This document shows, piece after piece, positions 1 through 8,300 of a stretch of 64,000 nt of DNA. This DNA comes from Gemmatimonadaceae bacterium (GTDB lineage: Bacteria > Gemmatimonadota > Gemmatimonadetes > Gemmatimonadales > Gemmatimonadaceae). Location of the stretch: assembly GCA_020851455.1 (NCBI GenBank), contig JADZCT010000007.1, positions 1-64,000 on the forward strand. Reading direction: 5' to 3'. Numbering within the stretch: position 1 is the first letter of the stretch; each line of letters starts with the position of its first letter. The translations under genes and the position numbers were made by a program. The notes beneath the pieces were generated by a model. It was not told the origin of the DNA and made no database searches. It saw only the letters and a list, made by a program, of their open reading frames with translations.

Positions 1-2
1 AC

Positions 3-215
3 GCCTACATCGAACGCTTCAACCGCACCTATCGGCGCGAAGTGCTCGACGCCTACGTCTTCGGCTCTCTCGCCGACGTGCGGGCCGAGACCGATGCGTT
101 CATCACGAAGTACAACACGCGGCGGCCCCACGACAGCCTCGGCCGGGTGCCGCCGCTCACCTACATTCCAAGGCCGACCATACCCACAGAGTCTACGCTC
201 GAACGGTCCGCTTGA
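3..215 (+). pseudogene. IS3-type transposase, C-terminal fragment (cut by window start)
   Basis: The open frame enters from the left edge and encodes the last 70 residues of an integrase-core transposase of the IS3 family. It shows the usual tail: an [12 protein letters not shown] stretch, then [11 protein letters not shown], then PPLTYIPR before the stop. In IS3 elements this part holds the final acidic residue of the DDE catalytic triad and the conserved RPH..L block. Whether the rest of the gene is intact lies outside the window. Its stop is only 38 bases upstream of the chosen msrP start, so the element sits directly against the msrP operon and may have displaced or replaced its promoter. 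I saw no terminal inverted repeat between the stop and msrP. Confidence 0.8.
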
Positions 216-238
216 CGGGGGAGCTTACCGTGTGTCAC

Positions 239-247
239 AGGAGGAGG
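239..247 (+). promoter_or_regulatory. Shine-Dalgarno sequence deciding the msrP start
   Basis: AGGAGGAGG lies six bases before a TTG codon at 254. This is the strongest ribosome-binding site in the area. It supports a TTG start there rather than the more upstream TTG or GTG codons in the same frame, and the resulting N-terminus has the length expected of MsrP. Confidence 0.6.
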
Positions 248-253
248 CCGAGG

Positions 254-1201
254 TTGCTGATTCGACGCGCGCCGGACCTGAAATCGTCGGAGATCACGCC
301 GGAACATCTCTACTGGAACCGGCGCGAATGGATCGCCGCCGCGACCGCCGCCGCGGGCGCGCTCGTGCTCGCTCCCGGTGTTCGGCCCCTTGCCGCCTTG
401 GCCCAGGGGCAGCAGCGGCTCGGCATGCCATTCGGCCTCCAGCCCGACGACAAGCCGAACTCGTACGAAGACATCACGGAGTACAACAACTTCTACGAGT
501 TCGGCGTTGACAAGGGCGATCCCGCGGCCAGATCGAAGGGCTTCAGGACGGCGCCCTGGACCGTGCGGGTGGAAGGACTCGTCAAGGCGCCAGCCAGCTA
601 CCATCTCGAGGATTTCCTCAAGCCGCACAGGATAGAGGATCGGATCTACCGGCACCGCTGCGTGGAGGCGTGGTCCATGGTGATGCCGTGGCGCGGCATT
701 TCGCTGGCAGACGTGATCAAGCGAGCGGAGCCGACGTCGCAGGCGGGGTTCGTCGAGTTTACGACGCTGTACGATCCGCAACGGATGCCGGGCCAGAAGT
801 CACGCGTGCTCGACTGGCCGTACGTCGAGGGACTTCGGCTGGACGAAGCGCTGCACCCGCTCGCGTTTCTGGTGACGGGCCTCTACGGAAAGGATCTGCC
901 AAACCAGAACGGAGCGCCACTACGGCTGCACGTTCCATGGAAGTACGGGTTCAAGAGCATAAAGTCCGTCGTCCGCATCAGGCTGCTCGACAAGCAGCCC
1001 CGCAACACGTGGAACGTGGCGGCGCCGGGAGAGTACGGGTTCTATGCCAACGTCAATCCAGGCGTGGATCATCCGCGCTGGAGCCAGGCCACGGAGCGCC
1101 GGATCGGCGAGTTTCGCCGCCGCAAGACGCTGATGTTCAACGGGTACGCCGAGCAGGTCGGCTCGATGTACGCCGGCATGGACCTCAACAAGAACTACTG
1201 A
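254..1201 (+). CDS. msrP: Protein-methionine-sulfoxide reductase catalytic subunit MsrP
   Basis: Periplasmic molybdopterin oxidoreductase (old name YedY) that reduces methionine sulfoxide in envelope proteins with electrons from MsrQ. The 315-residue product aligns along its length with E. coli MsrP. It has an N-terminal twin-arginine signal (NRREW followed by an alanine-rich hydrophobic stretch), YNNFYEFG, the molybdenum-ligating cysteine in HRCVEAWS (Cys136), [12 protein letters not shown]-like and NGAPLRL blocks, and [12 protein letters not shown]. The end reads [16 protein letters not shown] and FNGY. The TTG start is chosen because of the SD nine-mer just upstream and because the N-terminus then matches the E. 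coli length. msrQ begins four bases after the stop, so the two are co-transcribed. The family and pairing leave little doubt; only the exact start is uncertain. Confidence 0.95.
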   Translation: MLIRRAPDLKSSEITPEHLYWNRREWIAAATAAAGALVLAPGVRPLAALAQGQQRLGMPFGLQPDDKPNSYEDITEYNNFYEFGVDKGDPAARSKGFRTAPWTVRVEGLVKAPASYHLEDFLKPHRIEDRIYRHRCVEAWSMVMPWRGISLADVIKRAEPTSQAGFVEFTTLYDPQRMPGQKSRVLDWPYVEGLRLDEALHPLAFLVTGLYGKDLPNQNGAPLRLHVPWKYGFKSIKSVVRIRLLDKQPRNTWNVAAPGEYGFYANVNPGVDHPRWSQATERRIGEFRRRKTLMFNGYAEQVGSMYAGMDLNKNY

Positions 1202-1205
1202 GCCT

Positions 1206-1847
1206 GTGGCGAGGCTCGGGGCGTTCCGCGAGCCGCCCGGGTTTGGCCCGGTGCTGTTCGTCGTGCTCAGCTTGCCTGGGGTGCTCGCCATCGCAGGAAC
1301 CCTCTCGGACATTCTCGCTGGCACACGCTGGTTTGGAGCAGACCCGGTCAAAGAGGTCGAGCACTACCTTGGCCGTTGGACGCTTCGCCTGGTTCTCGCA
1401 AGCCTGTGCGTTACCCCGCTTCGCAAGCTCACCGGCTGGAGCTGGCTCGCGAAGTACCGGCGCACCGTGGGGCTCTTCGCCTTTGCGTACGTCACGCTGC
1501 ACTGGATCGCGTACGCGCTGCTCGATGTGCAGCTGGACTGGGCCACGCTCGTCACGGATCTGCTCGACCGCCCGTACATATACCTCGGCATGGCCGCGCT
1601 GCTCATCCTCGGGGCCCTGGCAGCTACGTCAACCAAGGGGATGATGCGACGGATGGGCGGGCGCAACTGGAGCCGGCTGCACTCGCTCATCTACGTTGCA
1701 GCCGTGCTGGGCGTCGTTCACTTCGCAATGGCGCAGAAGAAGGACATCACCGCACCGTTGGAGTACGGCGCGGTACTGGCCGTGCTCCTCGGCTGGCGGC
1801 TCGTACAGTGGGTCCGGCAGCGCAGACCGACCCTGGCTGCTTCATGA
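1206..1847 (+). CDS. msrQ: Haem-binding membrane subunit MsrQ
   Basis: Inner-membrane b-type cytochrome that passes electrons from the quinone pool or a flavin reductase to MsrP in the periplasm. The 213-residue protein matches MsrQ (YedZ): ADPVKEVEHYLGRW near the start, LCVTPLRKLTG, KYRRTVGLFAFAYVTLHW with a haem-ligand-type histidine, DRPYIYLG, TSTKGMMRRMG.RNW..LH with a second histidine, and AAVLGVVHF with a third. Several strongly hydrophobic segments fit the ferric-reductase-like membrane fold. The start is a GTG close behind msrP. Its stop overlaps the ATG of the next gene (TCATGA), so the methyltransferase gene downstream is probably translationally coupled. Confidence 0.95.
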   Translation: MARLGAFREPPGFGPVLFVVLSLPGVLAIAGTLSDILAGTRWFGADPVKEVEHYLGRWTLRLVLASLCVTPLRKLTGWSWLAKYRRTVGLFAFAYVTLHWIAYALLDVQLDWATLVTDLLDRPYIYLGMAALLILGALAATSTKGMMRRMGGRNWSRLHSLIYVAAVLGVVHFAMAQKKDITAPLEYGAVLAVLLGWRLVQWVRQRRPTLAAS

Positions 1848-2974
1848 CCGCCGCGAACAGGAGGGCCTGCTTTGCGGTCGTGACTCCGGGGTTCGAGGGC
1901 GTGACGGAGCACGAACTGCTGGCGCTCGGCTTCAGCGACGCTGCTGCGGAGGCCGGTGGCGTTTCATTCAGCGCAAGCGACGCCGAACTCGTGCGGGCGA
2001 ATCTGTGGCTGCGTGCTGCGAGCCGGGTGCTCGTACGAATGGCAACGTTCACGGCGAAGTCATTCGCGGAACTCGAGCGTCACGCGAAGCGGGTGCGGTG
2101 GGCCGGGTATGCTTCAGGCAATTCCTCGATCGCGTTGCGGGTGACGTGCCGCAAGTCGCGTCTCTACCACTCGGGCGCAGTCGCTGAGCGCCTTGCGAAG
2201 TGGATCGCGGCTGCAATGCCCGGTGTTGAGGTTGTGCGCACCGAAGCCGATGACTGCGTGGCGCAGTTGTTCGTCGTCAGATTCGAGCGTGATGTCTGCA
2301 CGATCAGCGCCGACAGTTCCGGCGAGCTGCTTCACCGCCGCGGCTACCGGCTCGCGACCGCCAAGGCCCCGATGCGCGAGACGCTGGCCGCTGGCGTGCT
2401 CCTCGCGCTGGGGTACGACGGCTCATGCCCGCTGATTGATCCGATGTGTGGTTCCGGCACGTTTGCCATCGAGGCGGCGCTCATCGCGCGCAACATCGCG
2501 CCCGGGATTCGGCGCGCGTTCGCGTGCGAGTCGTGGCCGGGCTTCGACGATCGCGCGGCGGCGCGCGAGCGCGCGGGTGCTCGTGTGGCGGCGCGTGCGG
2601 CGCGTGCGGCGATTATCGCCTCGGATCGTGACGCCGGTGCGGTCGAAGCGGCGCTCGCGAACGCCCGGCGTGCCGGAGTGGCAGCCGACGTGGCAATCTC
2701 GCGGCGGCCGCTCTCCGCCATCGAGACAGTTCCCGGCCCGGGACTTCTCGTTGCCAATCCGCCGTACGGAGAGCGCGTGGGCGACCGCAACGCCCTGCGC
2801 AACCTCTATGCGCAGTTCGGCAACGTGGCGCGCACGAGGTTGCCGGGCTGGCGCGTGGCACTGGTTTCAGCCGACCGCGCGTTGGACGCGCAGGTCCAGC
2901 TGCCGTTCGAGACGGTCGCTGCATTCTCGAACGGCGGGATCAAAGTGCGCCTCGTGGCCACTCCTGCGCCGTAG
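1844..2974 (+). CDS. RlmL/YpsC-like rRNA (guanine-N2)-methyltransferase
   Basis: S-adenosylmethionine-dependent methyltransferase, 376 residues, of the THUMP plus UPF0020 type. The N-terminal half (FAVVTPGFEGVTEHELLALGF, then a THUMP-like part ending in GELLHRRGYR) should bind RNA. The C-terminal half holds the Rossmann methyltransferase with DPMCGSGTFAIEAALIARN and the catalytic NPPYGERVG motif typical of exocyclic amino methylation. Size and layout match stand-alone enzymes such as B. subtilis YpsC and the RlmL half of E. coli RlmKL, which makes m2G2445 in 23S rRNA; the RlmK half is absent. The ATG overlaps the msrQ stop. The exact target nucleotide is inferred from the family, not shown by the sequence. 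Confidence 0.85.
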   Translation: MTAANRRACFAVVTPGFEGVTEHELLALGFSDAAAEAGGVSFSASDAELVRANLWLRAASRVLVRMATFTAKSFAELERHAKRVRWAGYASGNSSIALRVTCRKSRLYHSGAVAERLAKWIAAAMPGVEVVRTEADDCVAQLFVVRFERDVCTISADSSGELLHRRGYRLATAKAPMRETLAAGVLLALGYDGSCPLIDPMCGSGTFAIEAALIARNIAPGIRRAFACESWPGFDDRAAARERAGARVAARAARAAIIASDRDAGAVEAALANARRAGVAADVAISRRPLSAIETVPGPGLLVANPPYGERVGDRNALRNLYAQFGNVARTRLPGWRVALVSADRALDAQVQLPFETVAAFSNGGIKVRLVATPAP

Positions 2975-4459
2975 TCATGCACGTGCCGCGCCGACCTCGA
3001 CCTCGATGTTGCGCCACTTGCCCTGGCGGAACCGCCACACGCTCAGAGCTGCGCGCGAGAAATGACCGGCGAGAATCGCGAGCCACACGTGGAGCGGCTC
3101 GAGTGTGGAGAGCCGTGAGACCGCGAAACAGATGCCCAGTGGAATGATGATTTGCGAAACGACTGAGATATAGAGCGGACTCTTCGTATCGCCGGTTCCC
3201 TGCAGGCCGCCGGTGTACGTGAGGGCCACAGTGACGAACAGCCCCGACAGCGCAAGGACGCGCAGGAGCTGGGTACCGATGGCCACCACCGCCGGCTCGT
3301 GCATGCCGAACAGCCCGAGCAGGTGACCAGGAATAGACAGGAAGAGGACGCCGACGAAACCTGCGCCAATCAGGCCGAACCTCGCGGCTACGCGCACGCC
3401 CTCTTCCACGCGCGCGGGCCGACCCGCGCCCAGGTTCTGCCCGGCGATCGCTGCGGCTGCCCCGAGGAGACCCTGCGACGTCCATGTGATGAACGAGAAC
3501 AGCTCCGTGTATCCAACGGCGTACGTGGCCTGCGCTTCGGCGCCGTGCGCGGTGGAGCCAATGAAGCCGAGTAGAAGCACGCCGCCCACGTTCATCGCGA
3601 TGCCCTGGATGCCGGTGGGGAGCCCGTAGCGGAAGAGCGAGCGGATGACTTTCCAGTCCGGTCCTCGCGCGGCATGCCGCGGGAAACTCAGCGCCCAGCC
3701 GCCAAACCAGAGGCGGTAGGTCGAGTACAAGGCGACGACGCCAAACGCGATCGTCGTGCCAATGGCGGCGCCTTTCGTGCCGAAGGCCGGCACCGGGCCA
3801 AGGCCGCGGATGAAGGCCACGTTCAGCACGACATTCAGCACCGTCGTCGCGATACCGAGCTTCATGGGCGTACGCGCGTCGCCCGCCGAGCGAAGCGCGT
3901 TGCTCAGCATGAAGAAGATCATCATGCCGCCGCTGAACAGGAACATGATGCGGAGGAATGGCAGCGCTTCCGCCTGTACCTCGGCCGTTGCGTTCACGAG
4001 CGTCAGCAGCCACGGCGCAATGAAATACCCAAGTGGCGCCATGATCCCGAACGACATTCCGACCGCCGTGAGGAACGACTGGTAAACCACACGATCCACC
4101 GTCTCATGATCGCCCTGGCCCGCGAACCGCGCGACAAGGACGCTCATCCCCGTGAAGATCGAGGATGTGAAGACGATGACGATGAGCAGTATCTGCCAGC
4201 TCACGCCGATCGCGGCGTTGCCGCTGAATCCCACATAGTTGCCCACGAGCGCGTGATCTACCACGCCCTGCATGCCCCCAATCACGCTGGTCAGCACGGC
4301 TGGCCACGCCAGCTTCCAGACGGCGGGGGCAAGGGGCCCGTCAACGAGCGAGCGATCGTACCGCCGCGGGGCCGCGTCTACGCGGGATGGCAGGGCTCGT
4401 GCGGTTCTTCCGGCTGGCGCAGCCAGCGCCGCGTCCTGGTCACCCGAGGGTATTGTCAC
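2975..4459 (-). CDS. MATE family efflux transporter
   Basis: Inner-membrane drug or metabolite/cation antiporter of the multidrug and toxic compound extrusion family. The 494-residue protein has a polar N-terminal tail of about 40 residues, then LAWPAVLTSVIGGMQGVVD and a series of about twelve hydrophobic segments in two similar halves, as expected for MATE proteins. Typical blocks include LVARFAGQGD, NALRSAGDARTPM and GGLQGTGDTKSP in the corresponding positions of the two halves. The start codon is GTG. The gene runs convergently into the methyltransferase gene with no gap: its stop begins at the next base. Substrate cannot be told from the sequence. Confidence 0.9.
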   Translation of the reverse strand: MTIPSGDQDAALAAPAGRTARALPSRVDAAPRRYDRSLVDGPLAPAVWKLAWPAVLTSVIGGMQGVVDHALVGNYVGFSGNAAIGVSWQILLIVIVFTSSIFTGMSVLVARFAGQGDHETVDRVVYQSFLTAVGMSFGIMAPLGYFIAPWLLTLVNATAEVQAEALPFLRIMFLFSGGMMIFFMLSNALRSAGDARTPMKLGIATTVLNVVLNVAFIRGLGPVPAFGTKGAAIGTTIAFGVVALYSTYRLWFGGWALSFPRHAARGPDWKVIRSLFRYGLPTGIQGIAMNVGGVLLLGFIGSTAHGAEAQATYAVGYTELFSFITWTSQGLLGAAAAIAGQNLGAGRPARVEEGVRVAARFGLIGAGFVGVLFLSIPGHLLGLFGMHEPAVVAIGTQLLRVLALSGLFVTVALTYTGGLQGTGDTKSPLYISVVSQIIIPLGICFAVSRLSTLEPLHVWLAILAGHFSRAALSVWRFRQGKWRNIEVEVGAARA

Positions 4460-4571
4460 AGCCCGAATCTACCAGAGATCGGCGCGGCAGTGGCTTTGCA
4501 ACCCCTTTGTGCGTCAATAGTTGAGGCCCCGCGTCATTCGAGGCCGCAGAGCGGGTAACTTTCAATCTGTC

Positions 4572-7415
4572 ATGACACAACCTGTAACTTCCGTCTTCAA
4601 CGACGCATACATCGCCGAGACGTACGAGCTGTGGCTTCGCGATCCGGCGTCGGTTGAGGAATCCTGGCGCCAGTTCTTCGAGCTTGCCGTGCAGTACGGA
4701 GGCGCCTCCTCCCCGCGCGGCGCGCTGGCCGCAGCCCCGGTATTCCCGTCAACTGCCGTGCGGGCGGCGTCGGCAGCGGCTCAGGCTCCGCAGCCGGCGA
4801 TTCAGCGTGACGACCAGGATTTCGCGCGGCGCATCGTTGGCGTATCCCGGTACCTGAACGGCATCCGCCGTTACGGATACCTGGCCGTACAGCTCGACCC
4901 GCTCGGCTCCGCTCCTCCGGGCGCGGTGGAACTGACGCTGGATTACTACGGGATCACCGAGGCCGACCTGGCCCTCGTGACCGGCGAGGCGCTCGGCTTC
5001 CCGCACCTCGGCACGGGGCGCGACGTCGCGGAGCGGCTGAAATACCGCTATACCCGCAACATCGGGGTCGAGTTCGTCCACTGCGGCACCGACGAGGAGC
5101 GCCAGTGGTTCCGGCAGCTGTTTACCGCCGAGCAGCTCACGCGGCCGCTGAACGCGGACGAGAAACGCGCGATGCTCAAGCGGCTCTCGCAGGTTGAGGG
5201 CATGGAAGTGTTCCTCGGCCGCGCGTTCACGGGCTACAAGCGGTTCTCGATCGAAGGCACCGACATGCTCGTGCCGATGCTCGACGCGGCGATCTCGGAG
5301 TCCGCGTCGTCGGGCGCGCGCCACGTGGTGATCTCGATGGCTCATCGCGGCCGCCTCAACGTCCTCACGAACGTGGCCGGGATGCCCTTCGCGCGGCTCG
5401 TCGGCGAGTTCCAGGGCAGGCGCGACGAGCTTGGCAGCGTGAGCACGGGCGACGTGAAGTACCACCTCGGCTTCGCGAGTACGTACGCGCTGAAGGACGG
5501 GCAGGAGATCGAGGTGACCCTCCTTCCGAACCCCAGCCACCTCGAGGTGGTCAATCCCGTGCTGCAGGGTGCCGCTCGCGCGCTGCAGCGGCACGCTGGC
5601 GATCCGTACGAGCGCGACGAGTTTGCCGTGCTGCCTGTCTGCATTCACGGCGACGCAGCGTTCGCCGGCGAAGGGATCGTCGCGGAGACGTTCAATCTCG
5701 CTCACCTTCGCGGCTATTCCGTGGGCGGCACGCTCCACATAATCACGAACAACCAGATTGGCTTCACCACGGACACGCCCGACGGCCGCTCGACGCGCTT
5801 TGCGAGCGACCTCGCGAAGGGCTTCGAGATGCCCGTCATTCATGTGAATGCGGACGACCCCGAGGTCTGCATTGCGGCCGTGCGCATCGCGATGGCGTAC
5901 CGCACCACCTTTGGGCGCGATGTGCTCATTGATCTCGTTGGCTATCGCCGTCACGGGCACAACGAGGGTGACGAGCCTGCGTACACGCAGCCGGCGATGT
6001 ACGACAGGATTCATGCGCATCCCACCGTGCGGCAGCTCTGGGGGCAGCGCCTCGTCGCGGAAGGTCTCATTGCGGACGGCGCCGCCAAGTCGGTCGAAGA
6101 CGATGCCATTGCGGAATACCAGCGTGTGTTCGATGCCGGCAAGGACGCCACGGCTGGCGCGTCCGATGGTGAAGCAGCCGCGCGGGAAGAACCGTTCAAA
6201 CCGCCCGTCACCTCCGTGCCTGCGAGCCTGCTGCACAGGGTCAACGATGCGATGCTCGAGTGGCCCGCCGGCTTCACGCCGCACCCGCGACTCGCCAAGC
6301 AGCTCGAGCGGCGGCGTGAGGTGATGGACGCAGCCGGAGGAATTGACTGGGGCCATGCCGAAGCGCTCGCGTTTGCCACGATCCTGGCCGATGGCACAAG
6401 CATCCGGATGTCGGGGCAGGACGTAGAGCGCGGCACCTTCTCACACCGTCACGCCGTGCTGCACGACGTGAAGACGGGGCAGACGCATACGCCGCTCCAG
6501 CACATTGCCGGCGCGGCAATCGCGTTCGAGATCTACAACTCGCCCCTTTCGGAGCTGGCGGTGATGGGCTTCGAGTACGGGTTCAGCGTGGCCGCGCCCG
6601 GAACGCTCGTGCTGTGGGAGGCGCAGTTCGGCGACTTCGTCAACATGGCGCAGCCGCTGATTGACCTGTTCGTTGCCGCCGACCGCGCCAAGTGGGGCCA
6701 GGACTCAGGGCTCGTGCTGCTCCTGCCGCATGGCTACGAAGGGCAGGGCCCGGAGCATTCCAGCGCGCGCCTCGAGCGGTTCCTGCAGCTCGCCGCCGAG
6801 AACAACACGCGGATAGCATACCCGAGCACGCCGGCGCAGTATTTCCACATCCTGCGGCGGCAGGCCCTGGTGAAGGAACGGCGGCCCCTGGTGCTGATGC
6901 AGCCCAAGTCGCTGCTTCGGCTCCAGCAGGCAATGTGCAAGCTGACCGACCTGTCGGAGGGCGCGTTCCACTCCGTGCTCGACGACCCTTCGGGGCCCGA
7001 AAAGCGCGAGAAGGTGACTCGCATCGTGCTGTGCAGCGGGAAGGTTTACTACGACATCGTGGCCAAGCCCGTTCCGGCGGAAATCGCGGTAGTGCGCGTG
7101 GAGGAGCTGTTCCCGTGGCCGAACGCGGCCCTTACCTGGCTGTTCGACGGGTATTCATCCATGCGGGAAGTCGTGTGGGTGCAGGAGGAGCCGAAGAACC
7201 AGGGTGCATGGACCTGGATTGCGCCGCGGCTGCGTGCCACGGTTGGCAACTCCGTGATGATCCGCTACGTGGGCCGTCCCGAACGCGCAAGCCCGGCCGA
7301 GGGGTACACGAAGGCGCACAGCGTGGAGCAGGAGCGAATCGTCACGGAGGCGCTCGCGACGGAGCCGCGGAGCACGGCTCCGCAGCGGCCAAGCGGGGTG
7401 CTGCACATCGTCTGA
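4572..7415 (+). CDS. sucA: 2-oxoglutarate dehydrogenase E1 component
   Basis: Thiamine-diphosphate-dependent E1 of the 2-oxoglutarate dehydrogenase complex in the TCA cycle: decarboxylates 2-oxoglutarate and transfers the succinyl group to E2. The 947 residues are the normal length. Visible blocks are NDAYIAETYELWLRDP at the start, MAHRGRLNVL, YHLGFAS, NPSHLEVVNPV, the TPP/Mg region GDAAFAGEGIVAETFNL with NNQIGFTT, YRRHGHNEGDEPA.TQP, and in the C-terminal half EYGFSVA, WEAQFGDF.N and LLPHGYEGQGPEHSS. The ATG at 4572 is preferred over an upstream in-frame start because the protein then begins just before the conserved E1 N-terminus. Unusually, sucB and lpd do not follow; the next gene is a convergent DNA glycosylase. 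Confidence 0.97.
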   Translation: MTQPVTSVFNDAYIAETYELWLRDPASVEESWRQFFELAVQYGGASSPRGALAAAPVFPSTAVRAASAAAQAPQPAIQRDDQDFARRIVGVSRYLNGIRRYGYLAVQLDPLGSAPPGAVELTLDYYGITEADLALVTGEALGFPHLGTGRDVAERLKYRYTRNIGVEFVHCGTDEERQWFRQLFTAEQLTRPLNADEKRAMLKRLSQVEGMEVFLGRAFTGYKRFSIEGTDMLVPMLDAAISESASSGARHVVISMAHRGRLNVLTNVAGMPFARLVGEFQGRRDELGSVSTGDVKYHLGFASTYALKDGQEIEVTLLPNPSHLEVVNPVLQGAARALQRHAGDPYERDEFAVLPVCIHGDAAFAGEGIVAETFNLAHLRGYSVGGTLHIITNNQIGFTTDTPDGRSTRFASDLAKGFEMPVIHVNADDPEVCIAAVRIAMAYRTTFGRDVLIDLVGYRRHGHNEGDEPAYTQPAMYDRIHAHPTVRQLWGQRLVAEGLIADGAAKSVEDDAIAEYQRVFDAGKDATAGASDGEAAAREEPFKPPVTSVPASLLHRVNDAMLEWPAGFTPHPRLAKQLERRREVMDAAGGIDWGHAEALAFATILADGTSIRMSGQDVERGTFSHRHAVLHDVKTGQTHTPLQHIAGAAIAFEIYNSPLSELAVMGFEYGFSVAAPGTLVLWEAQFGDFVNMAQPLIDLFVAADRAKWGQDSGLVLLLPHGYEGQGPEHSSARLERFLQLAAENNTRIAYPSTPAQYFHILRRQALVKERRPLVLMQPKSLLRLQQAMCKLTDLSEGAFHSVLDDPSGPEKREKVTRIVLCSGKVYYDIVAKPVPAEIAVVRVEELFPWPNAALTWLFDGYSSMREVVWVQEEPKNQGAWTWIAPRLRATVGNSVMIRYVGRPERASPAEGYTKAHSVEQERIVTEALATEPRSTAPQRPSGVLHIV

Positions 7416-7422
7416 CCCTCGT

Positions 7423-7454
7423 GCTGCCGGTCGTGCCGCGGGTGCGCCGGCAGC
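7423..7454. terminator. Possible bidirectional hairpin between sucA and the glycosylase gene
   Basis: An eight-base inverted repeat (GCTGCCGG / CCGGCAGC) with a 16-base GC-rich loop lies just after the sucA stop, in the short gap between two convergent genes. There is no T-run on either side, so termination is only suggested by position. Confidence 0.3.
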
Positions 7455-7517
7455 GCCGCTCGCCGTCAGCCCACGGGCGACTGAAGGACGCACGCGCCGC
7501 GCCCCGGCGGCGCATGG

Positions 7518-8210
7518 CTACCCTCCGAACGCTTCCACGTACCGCTCGATGTATTCCGGCACACGCTTGCGACGGTACTGTAGGATGAACCGCGGGTGGT
7601 CGAGCGCTACCAGCTCGTCGAACCAGCGATGCTCGGCGTTCAGGCGCTGCAGGTACGCAAAGTTCTGGCCCCTGCCAAGCACTATCGCGCGGTCACGGCG
7701 CCCGCCGGCCGCGAGGTGCATCTCGACGGACTCGATGATGAACGGCCTGCACGCGCGCGCCAGCGCTGGTACGTCGTAGTAGTTGAGGTTGAGGCCGCGG
7801 CGCGTGAAACCGAGCGGAGCGGCCGCGCCGATGTAGCACCGGGCCGCAAACTCGGCCAGGCCGCCGAACTCCTCGATGAAGTCGTAGATGAACACCGACG
7901 ACAACTCGCGCCGTCGGGGAAGGTCGTTCTCGATTCCACAGTACTCGGCGAGCGCCACGGGGTCGGTGAACGTCACGCCGGTGATGCCGGCGCCGAACCG
8001 CCCCGGGTTGATGCCGAACGCGAGCAGCCGTGTCCTGGTGTCGGCGTAAAAGGCGTCCAGGTATGCCTTTACGTAACGGCGCGTTACGCGGTTGGCGTAC
8101 GGATTCATTGCCTCCACGCCGGCTGGGAGCCGCGGCGCGCTGACCGTCGTGTAGAAACGATATATGCGCGCCCCAAACGATGAACCCGCGGGCGCTTTGA
8201 GTGTCGCCAT
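7518..8210 (-). CDS. SMUG2-type uracil-DNA glycosylase family protein
   Basis: Probable base-excision repair glycosylase of the uracil-DNA glycosylase superfamily, 230 residues. The key signature is GINPGRFGAGITG, which corresponds to the SMUG-type motif 1 (G[IM]NPG.FG), followed by VTFTDP; near the C-terminus LDHPRFI supplies the second, DNA-intercalating motif with the conserved histidine-proline. The overall pattern fits the bacterial SMUG2 (DUF4918) group rather than classic SMUG1 or Ung. The ATG start is chosen because the sequence MATLKAPAG then leads directly into the conserved N-terminal helix; longer upstream frames run into the divergent ppsA leader. Which damaged base it removes is not determined. 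Confidence 0.75.
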   Translation of the reverse strand: MATLKAPAGSSFGARIYRFYTTVSAPRLPAGVEAMNPYANRVTRRYVKAYLDAFYADTRTRLLAFGINPGRFGAGITGVTFTDPVALAEYCGIENDLPRRRELSSVFIYDFIEEFGGLAEFAARCYIGAAAPLGFTRRGLNLNYYDVPALARACRPFIIESVEMHLAAGGRRDRAIVLGRGQNFAYLQRLNAEHRWFDELVALDHPRFILQYRRKRVPEYIERYVEAFGG

Positions 8211-8300
8211 GAACGTAAATTGACGGGCAGCGTGCGTTCGTGCTCGCCCGGGCTCCCGGAGCGATGCATGCCCACGCCTGCCTACCGGGGGGAACGGACC

